Source: Beijerinckiaceae bacterium RH AL1 (GTDB taxonomy: Bacteria > Pseudomonadota > Alphaproteobacteria > Rhizobiales > Beijerinckiaceae). From it: a stretch of DNA of 64,000 nt. Below, one piece after another: positions 27,363 through 37,940 of this stretch. Made by a program: the position numbers and the translations under genes. Each line of letters begins with the position of its first letter. The stretch's first letter is position 1. The notes below the pieces were generated by a model. It searched no databases, was not told the origin of the DNA, and saw only the letters and a list, made by a program, of their open reading frames with translations. The stretch lies in assembly GCA_901457705.2 (NCBI GenBank), contig LR590083.2, positions 2,046,597 through 2,110,596 of the forward strand, given 5' to 3'.

Positions 27363-28041
27363 CGGCCAGTGCGGCGAGCGTCTTGGCGGCGAGCGGGCGC
27401 GTGATGCGCCGGCCCTCCGCCAGCGACGCCTCGTCCACCGCGGCAACGAAGCGCGACACGGCGTCGAGCGACTGCTCGCAATGCAGCGCCGCATAGGCAA
27501 CGATGTCCGCCTCGATGCGGATCTGCCGGTCGGCGAAGAGCTTCACGAGCACCGCGCGCAGCAGCGCCGCGTCGGGATGGCCGATCGCCGCGATCGGCGC
27601 CCGCCGCAGCCGTGAGAGCAGATCCGGCGTGCGTACGCCCCAGCGGTCCGGTGCCGAGCGCGCGGTGACGACCAGCCAGCCCCGCGCCTCCTCGACGAGA
27701 TTGAGCAGGTGGAAGAGCGACGCTTCCGGCAGCGCCGCGCGGTCGGCGTCTTCGAGCAGCAGCGCCGCACCGGGCGCCAGCTCCTCCAGCGCCGCCGGCT
27801 CGAAAGGCCGCGCCTCCGCCCGCCCCGCCCAGATCGCGGCGAGATGGCTCTTGCCGGCGCCGGCCGGCCCGACGAGGAGTAGCGTGCGCGACGGCCACTC
27901 CGGCCACGCGAGGACGAGATCATGCGCCGCTGCGTTCGTGGGTGAGGTCAGGAAGTCGTCCGGATCGAACGAGGGTGCGCGAGTGAGGTCGAGCACCATC
28001 TGCCGGGCCGAGCGCGCCGGAGGACGCGCCCCCTCGCTCAT
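27337..28041 (-). CDS. hdaA: DnaA inactivator Hda/HdaA (DnaA-like AAA+ protein)
   Basis: Protein of 234 aa. The N-terminal RQMVLDLTRAPSFDPDDFLTSPTN includes a QxxLxL-type clamp-binding-like start. Walker A is GPAGAGKSHLAAIW and Walker B LLLEDAD. The C-terminal lid region has ITRPLAAKTLAAL. It matches the short, DnaA-related Hda proteins that promote ATP hydrolysis by DnaA on the loaded beta clamp and so prevent re-initiation. It shares an ATGA overlap with the AI-2E/PerM-type gene, an order common in alphaproteobacteria. Confidence 0.85.
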   Translation of the reverse strand: MSEGARPPARSARQMVLDLTRAPSFDPDDFLTSPTNAAAHDLVLAWPEWPSRTLLLVGPAGAGKSHLAAIWAGRAEARPFEPAALEELAPGAALLLEDADRAALPEASLFHLLNLVEEARGWLVVTARSAPDRWGVRTPDLLSRLRRAPIAAIGHPDAALLRAVLVKLFADRQIRIEADIVAYAALHCEQSLDAVSRFVAAVDEASLAEGRRITRPLAAKTLAALAEEKPALES

Positions 28042-29219
28042 CCGGCGACCTGCTGCGGCTCGGCCGAGGCCGGCGGCAGCGCGACCTGCGGCTCGCTCGG
28101 CGGGATCATGCCGGTGTAGATCGGGCTTTCGCGGTAGCGCGCCGTCGCGAAGCGCAGGAGCACGCCGATCGCCGAGGCGACAGGCACCGCGACGACGAGG
28201 CCGGTGAAGCCCCAGACGCTGCCGAAGGCGAGCAGCGCGAACATGATCCAGACTGGATGCAGCCCGACCCGGTCGCCGACGAGCTTCGGCGACAGCACGT
28301 TGCCCTCGAGCGCCTGCCCGATGATGACGACCCCGAACGCGAAGGCGGCGAGGTGCCAGCTCGGCCAGCCCTGAACGACGGCGATCAACAGGGACAGCAC
28401 GAGCACGAGCAGTGAGCCGACATAGGGCACGAAGCTGAGCAGGCCGCCGACGATACCGATGAGCAGGCCGAAATTGAGCCCGATGACAGTGAGGCCGATG
28501 CCGTACCAGCAGGCGAGGAACAGGCACACCATCGACTGGCCGCGCAGGAAGCCGGCCAGCGCCTGGTCGATGTCGTGGGCGATGGCGCGGACCGTGTCGC
28601 GATTGCGGGGCGGGATCAGGCTGTCGATCGTCGCGACCATCTTGCGCCAGTCGAGGAGCATGTAGAAGGCGACGACCGGCGTCACGATGATGAGCGAGAA
28701 GAGGTCGAGCAGCGCCGCACTGCGCGACAGGACGCCGTTGAAGAAGGCGACGGCCCAGGAGACGGCGCGGTTGGCATAGTCGCCCGAGACGGTGCGGAGC
28801 TCGCTGACGGTGCCGCCGCCGTCGATCCCGAAGCGCTCGAGCAGCCGCGCGCCCCACCCGTGCTGCGTGAAGGCGGAGGCGGCCTGGGTGCCGAGATCCT
28901 GCGCGCGCTGGACGAGGCCCGGCAGCGCCTTGGCGAAGCCGGCGACCTGGCGCACCAGCATCGGCGTGAACAGCACCATCGCCAGCACGACGACGACGAA
29001 GGCGCCGACGAGGATGATGGTCGTCGACCAGACGCGCGAGACGCCGAGCCGCTCCAGCTTGTTGGCGAGCGGATCGAGCAGATAGCCGAGCACCGCGGCC
29101 ATCACGAAGGGCAGCAGCACCGCGCTGCAGAGCCACAGGAGAAAAAGGACGACGGCGAGCGCGCCGGACCAGAAGGCCACCTTCCACCCGAGGCCGAGGC
29201 GTCTGCGCAAGGGAGCCAT
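28038..29219 (-). CDS. AI-2E family (PerM-type) transporter
   Basis: Protein of 393 aa from the ATG at 29219. The architecture is family-like: two or three N-terminal helices (VAFWSGALAVVLFLLWLCSAVLLPF), a long amphipathic region with GWGARLLERFGI, and at least four C-terminal helices including IVGGLLSFVPYVGSLL and the conserved ALLAFGSVWGFTGLVVAVPVA. Members export AI-2 or act in ion/proton antiport; most are uncharacterised. It overlaps hdaA by four bases, with no known functional link. Its upstream region is shared with the divergent GbsR-like regulator. Confidence 0.85.
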   Translation of the reverse strand: MAPLRRRLGLGWKVAFWSGALAVVLFLLWLCSAVLLPFVMAAVLGYLLDPLANKLERLGVSRVWSTTIILVGAFVVVVLAMVLFTPMLVRQVAGFAKALPGLVQRAQDLGTQAASAFTQHGWGARLLERFGIDGGGTVSELRTVSGDYANRAVSWAVAFFNGVLSRSAALLDLFSLIIVTPVVAFYMLLDWRKMVATIDSLIPPRNRDTVRAIAHDIDQALAGFLRGQSMVCLFLACWYGIGLTVIGLNFGLLIGIVGGLLSFVPYVGSLLVLVLSLLIAVVQGWPSWHLAAFAFGVVIIGQALEGNVLSPKLVGDRVGLHPVWIMFALLAFGSVWGFTGLVVAVPVASAIGVLLRFATARYRESPIYTGMIPPSEPQVALPPASAEPQQVAG

Positions 29220-29321
29220 CCGCGGGGCCAATCCTGTTTGGGGCACCCTGGTGGGGCACGGGTCCGACGCCGACCAAATGGCAGTGGTGCGCTGCAGCGT
29301 CAATGTCCGGCTACGCGCCGC

Positions 29322-29350
29322 TTGACATACATGCAGACGGGACCGATGTT
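29322..29350 (+). promoter_or_regulatory. Candidate sigma70 promoter of the GbsR-like gene
   Basis: A perfect -35 TTGACA (29322-29327) and, after a 17-base spacer, a weak -10 GATGTT (29345-29350). The predicted start of transcription, about seven bases on, coincides with the ATG at 29357, suggesting a leaderless message. No ribosome-binding purine tract precedes this ATG. Confidence 0.45.
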
Positions 29351-29368
29351 TCTGTCATGACAGAAACA
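29347..29368. promoter_or_regulatory. 22-bp perfect palindrome over the GbsR-like start codon, probable operator
   Basis: Half-site TGTTTCTGTCA is followed immediately by its exact reverse complement TGACAGAAACA. The ATG at 29357 sits at the dyad centre. The position, overlapping the putative -10 element and start codon, suits autorepression by a dimeric MarR/GbsR-type protein encoded just downstream. Confidence 0.7.
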
Positions 29369-29935
29369 ACCGATGACAGAGTCGTCCTTCCAGCGGCCTT
29401 CGAGCGCTTCGTCCTCGCCTGGGGCAGCCTCGGCGGCGCGTGGGGCGTCAACCGCTCGGTGAGCCAGATCCACGCCCTGCTCTACCTCTCGGAGGCGCCG
29501 CTGACGATGGACGCGATCGTCGACACGCTCGGCATAGCGCGCTCCAACGTCTCGACCTCGCTGAAGGTGCTGATGGCCTGGGGCCTCGTCCGCCGCGCGC
29601 CCGTAAAGGGAGACCGCCGCGAGCACTTCGAGGCCGAGACGGACATCTGGGAGATCGCGGCGCTGATTGCGGCCGGTCGCAAGCAGCGCGAGATCGATCC
29701 CGCGCTCGCGGCGCTGAAGACCTGCGTCGCCGAAGCGAACGCCGATCCGAAGATGACGCCCGTGGCGCGGAAGCGCCTCGTGGCGATGCTCGAGTTCACC
29801 GAGATGGCCGATCGTTGGCACACGCAGATGATGCAGCTGCCGAAGAGCAAGCTCGCGAGCCTCGTCGGGCTCGGCGCCAGGGTCATCAAGTTCATCCCCC
29901 TCGGCAAGCCGCAAGGCCGAACACCGAACGGCTGA
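29357..29935 (+). CDS. GbsR/MarR-family transcriptional regulator
   Basis: Protein of 192 aa. A winged helix-turn-helix (~25-95) reads WGVNRSVSQIHALLYLSEAPLTMDAI, then LGIARSNVSTSLKVLMAWGLVRRAPVKGDRREHF, which fits GbsR-type MarR relatives. The C-terminal half is helical, for dimerisation. GbsR proteins often control betaine or membrane-stress genes, but here the next gene is DUF4166. The start codon lies in the centre of a perfect palindrome. An ATG at 29303 would add 18 residues but lacks a ribosome site. It lies 17 bp before the start of the interrupted DUF4166 gene, so the two formed an operon. Confidence 0.85.
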   Translation: MTETTDDRVVLPAAFERFVLAWGSLGGAWGVNRSVSQIHALLYLSEAPLTMDAIVDTLGIARSNVSTSLKVLMAWGLVRRAPVKGDRREHFEAETDIWEIAALIAAGRKQREIDPALAALKTCVAEANADPKMTPVARKRLVAMLEFTEMADRWHTQMMQLPKSKLASLVGLGARVIKFIPLGKPQGRTPNG

Positions 29936-29984
29936 ACGTCAAGGAGCCGGCCATGCAAGCGTATCGCGTCGCCCAGCCCACGCT

Positions 29985-30048
29985 TGTGTTTCGGCCTGCA
30001 AAACTGACCCCCTTATCGGGGTGATCGGCGTCCAAAACTGACCCCTTA
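29985..30048 (+). repeat. IS21 left terminal repeat region
   Basis: TGTGTTTCGGCC, then two copies of a CAAAACTGACCCC core (about 29999 and 30032) separated by TTATCGGGG and TGATCGGCGTC. These are IstA-binding-type multiple repeats, matched in inverse orientation at the right end. Confidence 0.8.
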
Positions 30049-30096
30049 ATCTTGGCCTGTTGCGCTGTCCGTTTTGACGGCGGGCGGGCGGCGGGG

Positions 30097-31593
30097 ATGT
30101 TGGTTGTGGAGACGGTCGGCCGGATACGGCGGGAGCATCTGGTCAAGGGCAAGTCGATCAAAGAGATCGCCCGCGACCTGAAGATCTCGCGCAACACGGT
30201 GCGCAAGGTGCTGCGCTCGGGCGAGACCTCGTTTGCTTACGAGCGCGAGGTGCAGCCGCGGCCCAAGCTCGGGCGCTGGAAGACCGATCTCGAGGCGATG
30301 CTCGCCCGCAACGCGACGAAGGCGGCGCGGGAGCGCCTCACGCTGATCCGGGTCTTCGAGGAGCTGCGGGCGCTCGGCTACGAGGGCGGCTACGATGCGG
30401 TGCGCCGCTATGCCAGGGTCTGGGCAAAGGGGCACGCGGCGGCGAGCGCGGAAGCCTATGTGCCGCTGGCCTTCGCGCCGGGAGAGGCGTTCCAGTTCGA
30501 CTGGAGCCACGACATCGTGCTGATCGGTGGCGCGACGACGACCGTGAAGGTGGCGCACGTCCGGCTCTGTCACAGCCGCATGATGTTCGTCCGAGCCTAT
30601 CCGCGCGAGAGCCAGGAGATGGTCTTCGACGCGCACGACCGGGCCTTCGCCTTCTTCAAGGGAGCCTGCAGGCGCGGCATCTACGACAACATGAAGACGG
30701 CGGTCGAGACGATCCTCGTCGGCAAGGACCGCGGCTACAATCGGCGCTTCCTGCAGATGTGTGCGCACCATCTCGTCGAACCCGTCGCCTGCACGCCGGC
30801 GTCGGGCTGGGAGAAGGGGCAAGTCGAGAACCAGGTCGGGCTTGTCCGCGAGCGCTTCTTCACGCCTCGGCTGCGCGTGAAGAGCTACGACGAGCTGAAC
30901 GGCATGCTGCTCGACCGGTGCGTTGCCTATGCCAAGGCGCACCCCCATCCCGAGCAGACCGACCGAACGGTGTGGGAGATGTTCGAGGCCGAGCGCCCGC
31001 ACCTCGTGCGCCACGCCGGCCGGTTCGACGGCTTCCATGCGCTACCGGCATCGGTCTCGAAGACCTGCCTCGTGCGCTTCGACAACAACAAGTACTCGGT
31101 CAGCGCCAGCGCCGTCGGACGACCCGTCGAGATCCAGGCGTATGCCGACCGCGTGGTGATCCGCCAGGACGGCCGCATCGTCGCCGAGCATAGCCGCGTC
31201 TTCGGCCGCGGCGCGACCATCTGCGATCCCTGGCACTACGTGCCGGTCCTCGCCCGCAAGCCCGGTGCGCTGCGCAACGGCGCCCCGTTCAAGGACTGGG
31301 TGCTGCCGCAGGCGATCGATCGCATTCGCCGCAAGCTCGCCGGCTCCGACGACGGCGACCGGCAGATGGCGAAGATCCTCGCCATGGTGCTCAGCGACGG
31401 CCTGCAGGCGGTCGAGAGCGCCTGCGCGGAGGCGCTGATCGAGGGCGTCTCGTCTGCCGACGTCATCATCAACATCGTCTCGCGGCAGCGCGACCCCGCG
31501 CCGCCGATCACCATCATGACGCCGGACGCGCTGACCCTCCGCCATGCGCCGATCGCCGATTGTGCCCGCTACGACAGCCTCAGAAGGATCTGA
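30097..31593 (+). CDS. istA: IS21 transposase IstA
   Basis: Protein of 498 aa. The N-terminal helix-turn-helix (KGKSIKEIARDLKISRNTVRKVL) binds the ends. The rve integrase core has Asp in FQFDWSHDIV, Asp in GIYDNMKTAV and Glu in ASGWEKGQVENQVG, a complete DDE triad. The C-terminal region has VRFDNNKYSVSASAVGRPVEI. The ATG at 30097 is preferred; a TTG at 30052 would extend into the terminal repeat. It is followed after 3 bp by istB, the standard IS21 layout. No frameshift or stop is seen. Confidence 0.93.
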   Translation: MLVVETVGRIRREHLVKGKSIKEIARDLKISRNTVRKVLRSGETSFAYEREVQPRPKLGRWKTDLEAMLARNATKAARERLTLIRVFEELRALGYEGGYDAVRRYARVWAKGHAAASAEAYVPLAFAPGEAFQFDWSHDIVLIGGATTTVKVAHVRLCHSRMMFVRAYPRESQEMVFDAHDRAFAFFKGACRRGIYDNMKTAVETILVGKDRGYNRRFLQMCAHHLVEPVACTPASGWEKGQVENQVGLVRERFFTPRLRVKSYDELNGMLLDRCVAYAKAHPHPEQTDRTVWEMFEAERPHLVRHAGRFDGFHALPASVSKTCLVRFDNNKYSVSASAVGRPVEIQAYADRVVIRQDGRIVAEHSRVFGRGATICDPWHYVPVLARKPGALRNGAPFKDWVLPQAIDRIRRKLAGSDDGDRQMAKILAMVLSDGLQAVESACAEALIEGVSSADVIINIVSRQRDPAPPITIMTPDALTLRHAPIADCARYDSLRRI

Positions 31594-31596
31594 CCC

Positions 31597-32337
31597 ATGG
31601 AACGTCTACTGGAACGCACCGACATCCTCGACATGATGGGCTCGCTCAAGCTCTTCGGCATGCGCTCGGCCTTCGACGAGATCGTCACCACCGCCGTCAA
31701 GCGCCAGCACGAGCCCCAGCGCCTCGTCGGCGACCTGCTCAAGGCCGAGATCGACGAGAAGCTGGCCCGATCCATCAAGTACCAGATGACGATTGCCCGG
31801 CTGCCGCTCGCCAAGGACGTCGCCGACTTCGCCTTCGTCGGCACGCCGATCAACGAGGTCCTCGTGCGCGATCTTGCCGGCGGCCACTTCATCGCCGAGC
31901 AGCGCAACTGCGTGCTCGTCGGCGGCACCGGTACCGGCAAGACCCACCTCGCGATAGCGATCGCCCGCAGCTGCATCCGTGCCGGCAAACGCGGCCGCTT
32001 CTTCAACACGCTCGATCTCGTCAACAGGCTCGAGGCCGAGACCCGCGCAGGTCGTCAAGGACGCCTTGCGGACTATCTCACCCGCATGGACTTCGTCATC
32101 CTCGACGAACTCGGCTACCTTCCCTTTGCGCAGAGCGGCGGCCAGCTGCTGTTCCACCTGATCAGCCGCCTCTACGAGCGCACCTCGGTCATGGTCACCA
32201 CCAACCTCGCCTTCGGCGAATGGCCCAGCGTCTTCGGCGACGCCAAAATGACCACAGCGCTGCTCGATCGCCTCACCCACCACTGCGACATCGTCGAGAC
32301 CGGCAACGAGAGCTGGCGCTTCAAGAACCGAGGCTGA
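31597..32337 (+). CDS. istB: IS21 helper ATPase IstB
   Basis: Protein of 246 aa, a DnaC-like AAA+ ATPase. Walker A is [16 protein letters not shown] and Walker [12 protein letters not shown]. Sensor 1 is in [17 protein letters not shown]. IstB oligomerises on target DNA, picks the insertion site and stimulates IstA. The tail after the gene (32338-32432) holds a 14-base stem before the right end. Confidence 0.94.
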   Translation: MERLLERTDILDMMGSLKLFGMRSAFDEIVTTAVKRQHEPQRLVGDLLKAEIDEKLARSIKYQMTIARLPLAKDVADFAFVGTPINEVLVRDLAGGHFIAEQRNCVLVGGTGTGKTHLAIAIARSCIRAGKRGRFFNTLDLVNRLEAETRAGRQGRLADYLTRMDFVILDELGYLPFAQSGGQLLFHLISRLYERTSVMVTTNLAFGEWPSVFGDAKMTTALLDRLTHHCDIVETGNESWRFKNRG

Positions 32338-32352
32338 AGGGGGCTTGGGACC

Positions 32353-32402
32353 GCGCTCGCCCCGGCTCCGCAACCCCGACCAGCTTACGCCGGGGCGAGC
32401 GC
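32353..32402. repeat. Inverted repeat between istB and the IS right end
   Basis: Arms GCGCTCGCCCCGGC (32353-32366) and GCCGGGGCGAGCGC (32389-32402) are perfect complements over 14 bases with a 22-base loop. No T tract follows. It may shield the element from outside transcription or stop istAB transcripts. Confidence 0.6.
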
Positions 32403-32432
32403 TACTGAAGCGCCCGTGCAAGCGGCAACAGA

Positions 32433-32485
32433 GGGGTCAAAGTTGGACGCCGATCAGGGGTCAACATTGCGAGCCGATTGACACA
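32433..32485 (-). repeat. IS21 right terminal repeat region
   Basis: Read on the minus strand: TGTGTCAATCGGC, GTTGACCCC, TGATCGGCGTCCAA, TTTGACCCCT. These align with the left end, except that the left end has an extra CTTATCGGGG-like insert. Confidence 0.8.
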
Positions 32486-33205
32486 CGCTGCCGCCTGTGG
32501 CGCCGGAGCCGCAGGTCGACCCACGTTTCCGCGCGCTGCTCACCGCCGAGGACTGGGCGCGGCTGCCGGCACCGGTGCAGCGCCGCTTCTCGCAGCGGCT
32601 CGAGGGCGGCGCCTCGCACATCTATCGCGGCGAGATCGTCGAAACGACGATGAGCCGCGCCGGCCACTGGCTGTCGCAGATCGCGCGGCTCGTCGGTGCG
32701 CCGCTGCCGCTGTGGCGCGACGACGGCGTCGCCGCCGTGGTGACGGTGACCGAGGACGTCGCCGGCAATGGCCAGCACTGGACGCGCGTCTACGCGCGCC
32801 GCGGCGGCTTCCCGCAGATCGTGCGCTCGTCGAAGCGTTTCGCCGGCCCCACAGGGCTCGAAGAGCTGGTCGGCTACGGCCTGGGCATGGCGCTCGTCGT
32901 CGAGGCGCAGGCGGATGCGCTGGTCTTCCGCAGCGCCGCCTACTTCGTCGATCTCGGGTTGGTGCGCCTCACCGTGCCCGGCTGGCTGACACCTGGTGCG
33001 CTCACTAACACCCACCGCGAAGGGGACGCGGGCGCTTTCTGTTCGAGCTCGACCTCGTCCACCCGCGCCTCGGCCGGCTCATCCGCCAGGTCGCAACGTT
33101 CGAGGAGACGGATCGAGAAGCCTTGCGCTCAAGCCGAGATGCCGGCCGTCCGAAGCGCGTCGGTGAGGGCTCCTTCCGGCTCTCGCACTGATCGAGCGCC
33201 GTGGT

Positions 33206-34846
<1,641 letters not shown>

Positions 34847-34975
34847 TTAGCGGGTTTCTTCGGCGATGGGGAGCAAAAATGCGCGCCTCCCCACACATTC
34901 GCGACGGCGCGAAACCCGAGAATTGCGCGGCGGCTTGCTCCCTCACCGGGAAAGCCGAGCACCAGACGGAAAAGC

Positions 34976-35731
34976 TCAAGAGGGCTTCACGCCCTCGGAC
35001 TTCAGGTAGCCGCGCGCGGCGGAAAACCATTCCGCCTGCTGCTTGCGCGCGTAGGACGGGCACCGCTTGAAGTAGCGCAGCACCTCGTTGGCGATCTGGT
35101 GCGCCTCGATCTTGTGGCCCATGCGGTCGAGCAGCAGCAGGCGGCGCACCTGCACCTCCTGGCCGGCGAAGTAGCGCGCCAGCTCCTCGTACTCGCGCAG
35201 CGCCTCCGCGTCGCGACCGACCTTCTCCAGGGCGCGGGCGTAGAGCAGATGCCCCTCCTGCGACTGGTAGCTCGGCCAGTGCTGCTTCAGCTCTTCCAGC
35301 GTCACCAGCACCGCGTCGTACCGCTCGAGCCCGCATTGCGCCTCGGCCTTGCCGAGGTAGTAGCGCGGCTCGTCGCCCTGCGGCGAGGCGATGATCTGCT
35401 CGTAGAGGCCGAGTGCCTCGTCGTATTTCTTCAGGATCAGGCACTCCTCGGCGAGCGCCAGCCGGTTGCCGAGCGTGTCGGCGATCTCGAGCTCGTCCTT
35501 CAGCGCGCGGTAGCGCTTCTCCGGGGCGATCGCCCGCGCGACCGAGGCCTGCGCGCGCCGCGCCTCGGGCGAATATCGATACTGCGGCAGGATCTCGAGG
35601 AAGATGTAGGCGCCGACCCCGACCACCGGGAGGAACAGGATCACGTAGGCCCAAGGCCAGAATCGGCCGGTGCGTGCCGCGTGGATGATGAAAAACGCAT
35701 TGACGATGAAGAGCAGACCGAATTCGGGCAA
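34976..35731 (-). CDS. Membrane-anchored TPR protein (PLDc_N-like N-terminus)
   Basis: Protein of about 251 aa. Two N-terminal helices (LLFIVNAFFIIHAARTGRFWPW and YVILFLPVVGVGAYIFLEI) resemble the PLDc_N anchor. The rest is helical with TPR-like repeats (NRLALAEECLILKKYDEALGLYEQI, PRYYLGKAEAQCGLERYDAV, GHLLYARALEKVGRDAEALREYEEL). It is probably a scaffold on the cytoplasmic face. The start is uncertain: TTG at 35731 has GGGAG upstream, and a TTG at 35749 is also possible. Function unknown. Confidence 0.72.
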   Translation of the reverse strand: MPEFGLLFIVNAFFIIHAARTGRFWPWAYVILFLPVVGVGAYIFLEILPQYRYSPEARRAQASVARAIAPEKRYRALKDELEIADTLGNRLALAEECLILKKYDEALGLYEQIIASPQGDEPRYYLGKAEAQCGLERYDAVLVTLEELKQHWPSYQSQEGHLLYARALEKVGRDAEALREYEELARYFAGQEVQVRRLLLLDRMGHKIEAHQIANEVLRYFKRCPSYARKQQAEWFSAARGYLKSEGVKPS

Positions 35732-35868
35732 CCGAAGCTCCCGGAGCAAGGCAAAGGGCTAAAGCGGCAATGTAGACAGCCTGTACGACTGTTATGTTGC
35801 AGCCGGCAAGCTAAGCCGCAGCTTGCTCAATCTTCCGCTGCCGGCTTCTTTCTCGGTGAGATACGCAC

Positions 35869-35895
35869 GCGCGATGGCCGACTCAGCCATCGCGC
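35869..35895 (-). terminator. Hairpin after ndk, terminator-like without a T tract
   Basis: Perfect 10-base stem GCGCGATGGC / GCCATCGCGC with a 7-base loop, 16 bp past the ndk stop. No T run follows on either strand, so termination efficiency is doubtful. Confidence 0.4.
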
Positions 35896-35911
35896 CTTGC
35901 TTAGTTTCGGC

Positions 35912-36334
35912 TCAGCCGACGATCTCGTTGCCGGAGAACCACTGCGCGATCTCGATCGCGGCCGTCTCGGGCGCGTCAGAGCCGTGCGCGGAGTTCTCGC
36001 CGACGGAGATCGCATGCTCCTTCCGGATCGTGCCGGGCTCGGCCTTGGCCGGGTCGGTCGCGCCGAGGACGTCGCGATAGGCCTTGATGGCGTTCTCGCC
36101 TTCGAGAACCTGCACGACCACCGGGCCGGCCGTCATCGTGTCGACGAGCTCGCCGAAGAACGGGCGCGCCTTATGCACGGCATAGAACGTCTCGGCCTGC
36201 GCGCGGGTGATGAGCACGCGCTTCTGCGCGATGATGCGCAGGCCGGCCTTCTCGATCAGAGCGTTGATCGCGCCGGTCAGGTTACGGCGCGTCGCGTCCG
36301 GCTTGATGATGGAGAAGGTACGTTCGATCGCCAT
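35912..36334 (-). CDS. ndk: Nucleoside diphosphate kinase
   Basis: Protein of 140 aa, normal size. N-terminal [57 protein letters not shown] and the phospho-accepting His in [12 protein letters not shown]. It equilibrates nucleoside di- and triphosphates. It stands alone between the TPR protein and the L,D-transpeptidase. Confidence 0.96.
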   Translation of the reverse strand: MAIERTFSIIKPDATRRNLTGAINALIEKAGLRIIAQKRVLITRAQAETFYAVHKARPFFGELVDTMTAGPVVVQVLEGENAIKAYRDVLGATDPAKAEPGTIRKEHAISVGENSAHGSDAPETAAIEIAQWFSGNEIVG

Positions 36335-36460
36335 GGTCGCGGGGTCCGTCTGAAGGCTTGCGGGGAGTGCCGGGCTTGTAGCCAGCGGGTGCCCGCGAGG
36401 CAAGCAGCGCGCGAGCCTCGGCGCAGCGCCGGACCCGGCGGGGTCAGCTGGGCGGCCCCC

Positions 36461-36491
36461 AGAAACGGAAGCGCCCCGCCGAAGCGGGGCG
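36461..36491 (-). terminator. Terminator of the L,D-transpeptidase gene
   Basis: Stem CGCCCCGC / GCGGGGCG closed by a TTCG tetraloop on the minus strand, then CTTCCGTTTCT. About 30 bp after the stop. Confidence 0.6.
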
Positions 36492-36519
36492 TTCCAAGCT
36501 TTTCCGATGCGGCCGGCGC

Positions 36520-37866
36520 CTAGCGCTCGTCCGGCCCCGGCTCCAAAGCGCCGTCGGGATCGCCCTGGTCGTAGCTCGTCTTGGAGACGCCGTCCTGCGG
36601 CTCGGGCTTGCCGATCGAGCCGGTCACCGCGGGGCTGAAGCCGTCGCGCTGGTAGATGTCGTCGCGGAACTCGACGATGCCGTTCGGGTAGGCCCAGGCG
36701 GTGATGTAGACCCAGTAGACCGGCACCGGATCCTGCAGCTTCACGGTCACCTGCTGGCCCGAGCGGATCGCCTCGTCGATGTGCGGACGGTCCCAGCCGG
36801 GCGTGTCCTTCAGGAGCCACTGCACGTAGTCGCGCACGTTCTGCACGCGGATGCAGCCCGACGAGACGAAGCGGTTGTCGTCGCCGAACACGCCCTTCTC
36901 GGACGTGTCGTGCATGTAGACGCCGTAGGGATTGTTGATGTTGATGCGCACGACGCCGAGCGAGTTCTCGGTGCCGGGGTCTTCCCTATACTGGTAGTGG
37001 AAGGCCTGGTCGGTGTGCCAGTCGATCGAGGACGGCGGCACTTCCTGGCCGTTCTTGTCGATGATGTGGATGTGGTGCTCGGTCAGGTAGTTCGAGTCGG
37101 CGAGCATCTTCGGCCGCAGATCCTTGCGGATCAGCGATTCCGGGACATGCCAGTAGGGATTGAAGTTGATGTCGAGGGCACGCGTCTGCATGACCGGCGA
37201 CTGGCGGTCGATGCGGCCGACGCCGGCGCGATGGTGGGTGGCGACGACGCCGTTCTCGACCGTCTCGACCGATTCCGCCGGGATGTTCGCCATCACATAG
37301 CGACCGCCGAGGTTGCCGGAGAACGCCTTGAGGCGGACGAGATTGATTTCGAGCTGGTGCAGCCGCATCGTTGCGGGCATGTTCATGGCGTTGAGCACGT
37401 CCGGCCCGACGACGCCGTTCTCGATGAAGCCGTGCCGCGCCTGGAAGTGCTTGACGCCGGCGTCGACGTAGGAATCGAAGACCGGCGAGGAGCCCGACGA
37501 CCCGTCGAGGTCGCCTGACACGATGAGCCGCTTGCGCAGCGCGACGACGGCGGGGCCGCTCGAGCCGAGCTTCAGCGTGCGACCGGTCGGGACTTTCGTC
37601 CAGCCGCCGTTCTGAACGATCTGCCGGTACTGGTCGATCGCATGCTCGGTCGCATCGAAGGTCGCCTGCGACAGCACTGGCGTCGTCGAGCGCGTGACGG
37701 CGAAGCGCGCATCGTTGTCATAGCCCTGCGCCCACTCGGCCTGCTCACCGAAGGGATTCTGGTAGTCGGCGCGAGCCGCCTGGGCACCGGCGAGGATCGC
37801 GGCCGCGCCTGCGATCACGAGGGCGCACGTGGAGGCGCGCTGCAAGAGGTTTCGTCCTGCCACCAT
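36520..37866 (-). CDS. L,D-transpeptidase with peptidoglycan-binding domain (YcbB-like, LdtP-type)
   Basis: Protein of 448 aa. After a signal peptide ([20 protein letters not shown]) comes a helical region. A PG-binding-type domain follows ([23 protein letters not shown] ... [20 protein letters not shown]). The YkuD catalytic domain has [10 protein letters not shown] and the nucleophile motif [11 protein letters not shown]. These enzymes make 3-3 crosslinks in peptidoglycan. In Liberibacter and Sinorhizobium the LdtR regulator controls an adjacent transpeptidase gene (ldtP). An ldtR homologue lies 282 bp upstream here, and a possible LdtR box is at 37941. The symbol is left blank as several paralogues may exist. 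Confidence 0.88.
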   Translation of the reverse strand: MVAGRNLLQRASTCALVIAGAAAILAGAQAARADYQNPFGEQAEWAQGYDNDARFAVTRSTTPVLSQATFDATEHAIDQYRQIVQNGGWTKVPTGRTLKLGSSGPAVVALRKRLIVSGDLDGSSGSSPVFDSYVDAGVKHFQARHGFIENGVVGPDVLNAMNMPATMRLHQLEINLVRLKAFSGNLGGRYVMANIPAESVETVENGVVATHHRAGVGRIDRQSPVMQTRALDINFNPYWHVPESLIRKDLRPKMLADSNYLTEHHIHIIDKNGQEVPPSSIDWHTDQAFHYQYREDPGTENSLGVVRININNPYGVYMHDTSEKGVFGDDNRFVSSGCIRVQNVRDYVQWLLKDTPGWDRPHIDEAIRSGQQVTVKLQDPVPVYWVYITAWAYPNGIVEFRDDIYQRDGFSPAVTGSIGKPEPQDGVSKTSYDQGDPDGALEPGPDER

Positions 37867-37940
37867 CAATCTCCAAAAAAGCCGCCGCAACGGGACCGGG
37901 GGAAGGTCCAAACGACAGGGCTCAACACGCCCAGGTCATG

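Larger units (their letters stand above)
29985..32485 (+). mobile_element. IS21-family insertion sequence, complete, 2501 bp
   Basis: The ends read TGTGT...ACACA, with extended inverted, internally repeated termini. It encodes intact istA and istB. A direct 4-bp duplication CGCT flanks it (29981-29984 and 32486-32489), within the 4-8 bp range of the family. Both genes are undamaged and the target site is clean, so the insertion looks recent and the element is potentially active. Confidence 0.93.
29953..33191 (+). pseudogene. DUF4166 gene split by IS21 and carrying a second, -1 frameshift
   Basis: The 5' fragment (29953-29984) begins ATG after AAGGAG and reads MQAYRVAQPT. The rest lies beyond the IS element. 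Removing the element and one copy of the CGCT duplication joins the fragments in frame as MQAYRVAQPTLPPVAPEPQ, then VDPRFRALLTAEDWARLP, IYRGEIVETTMSRAGHWL and PGWLTPGALT. A G is apparently missing from the run 33022-33025. The next frame continues GRGRFLFELDLVHPRLGRLIR and ends at 33191. DUF4166 proteins have unknown function. With both lesions the gene should be inactive in this strain. Confidence 0.88.
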
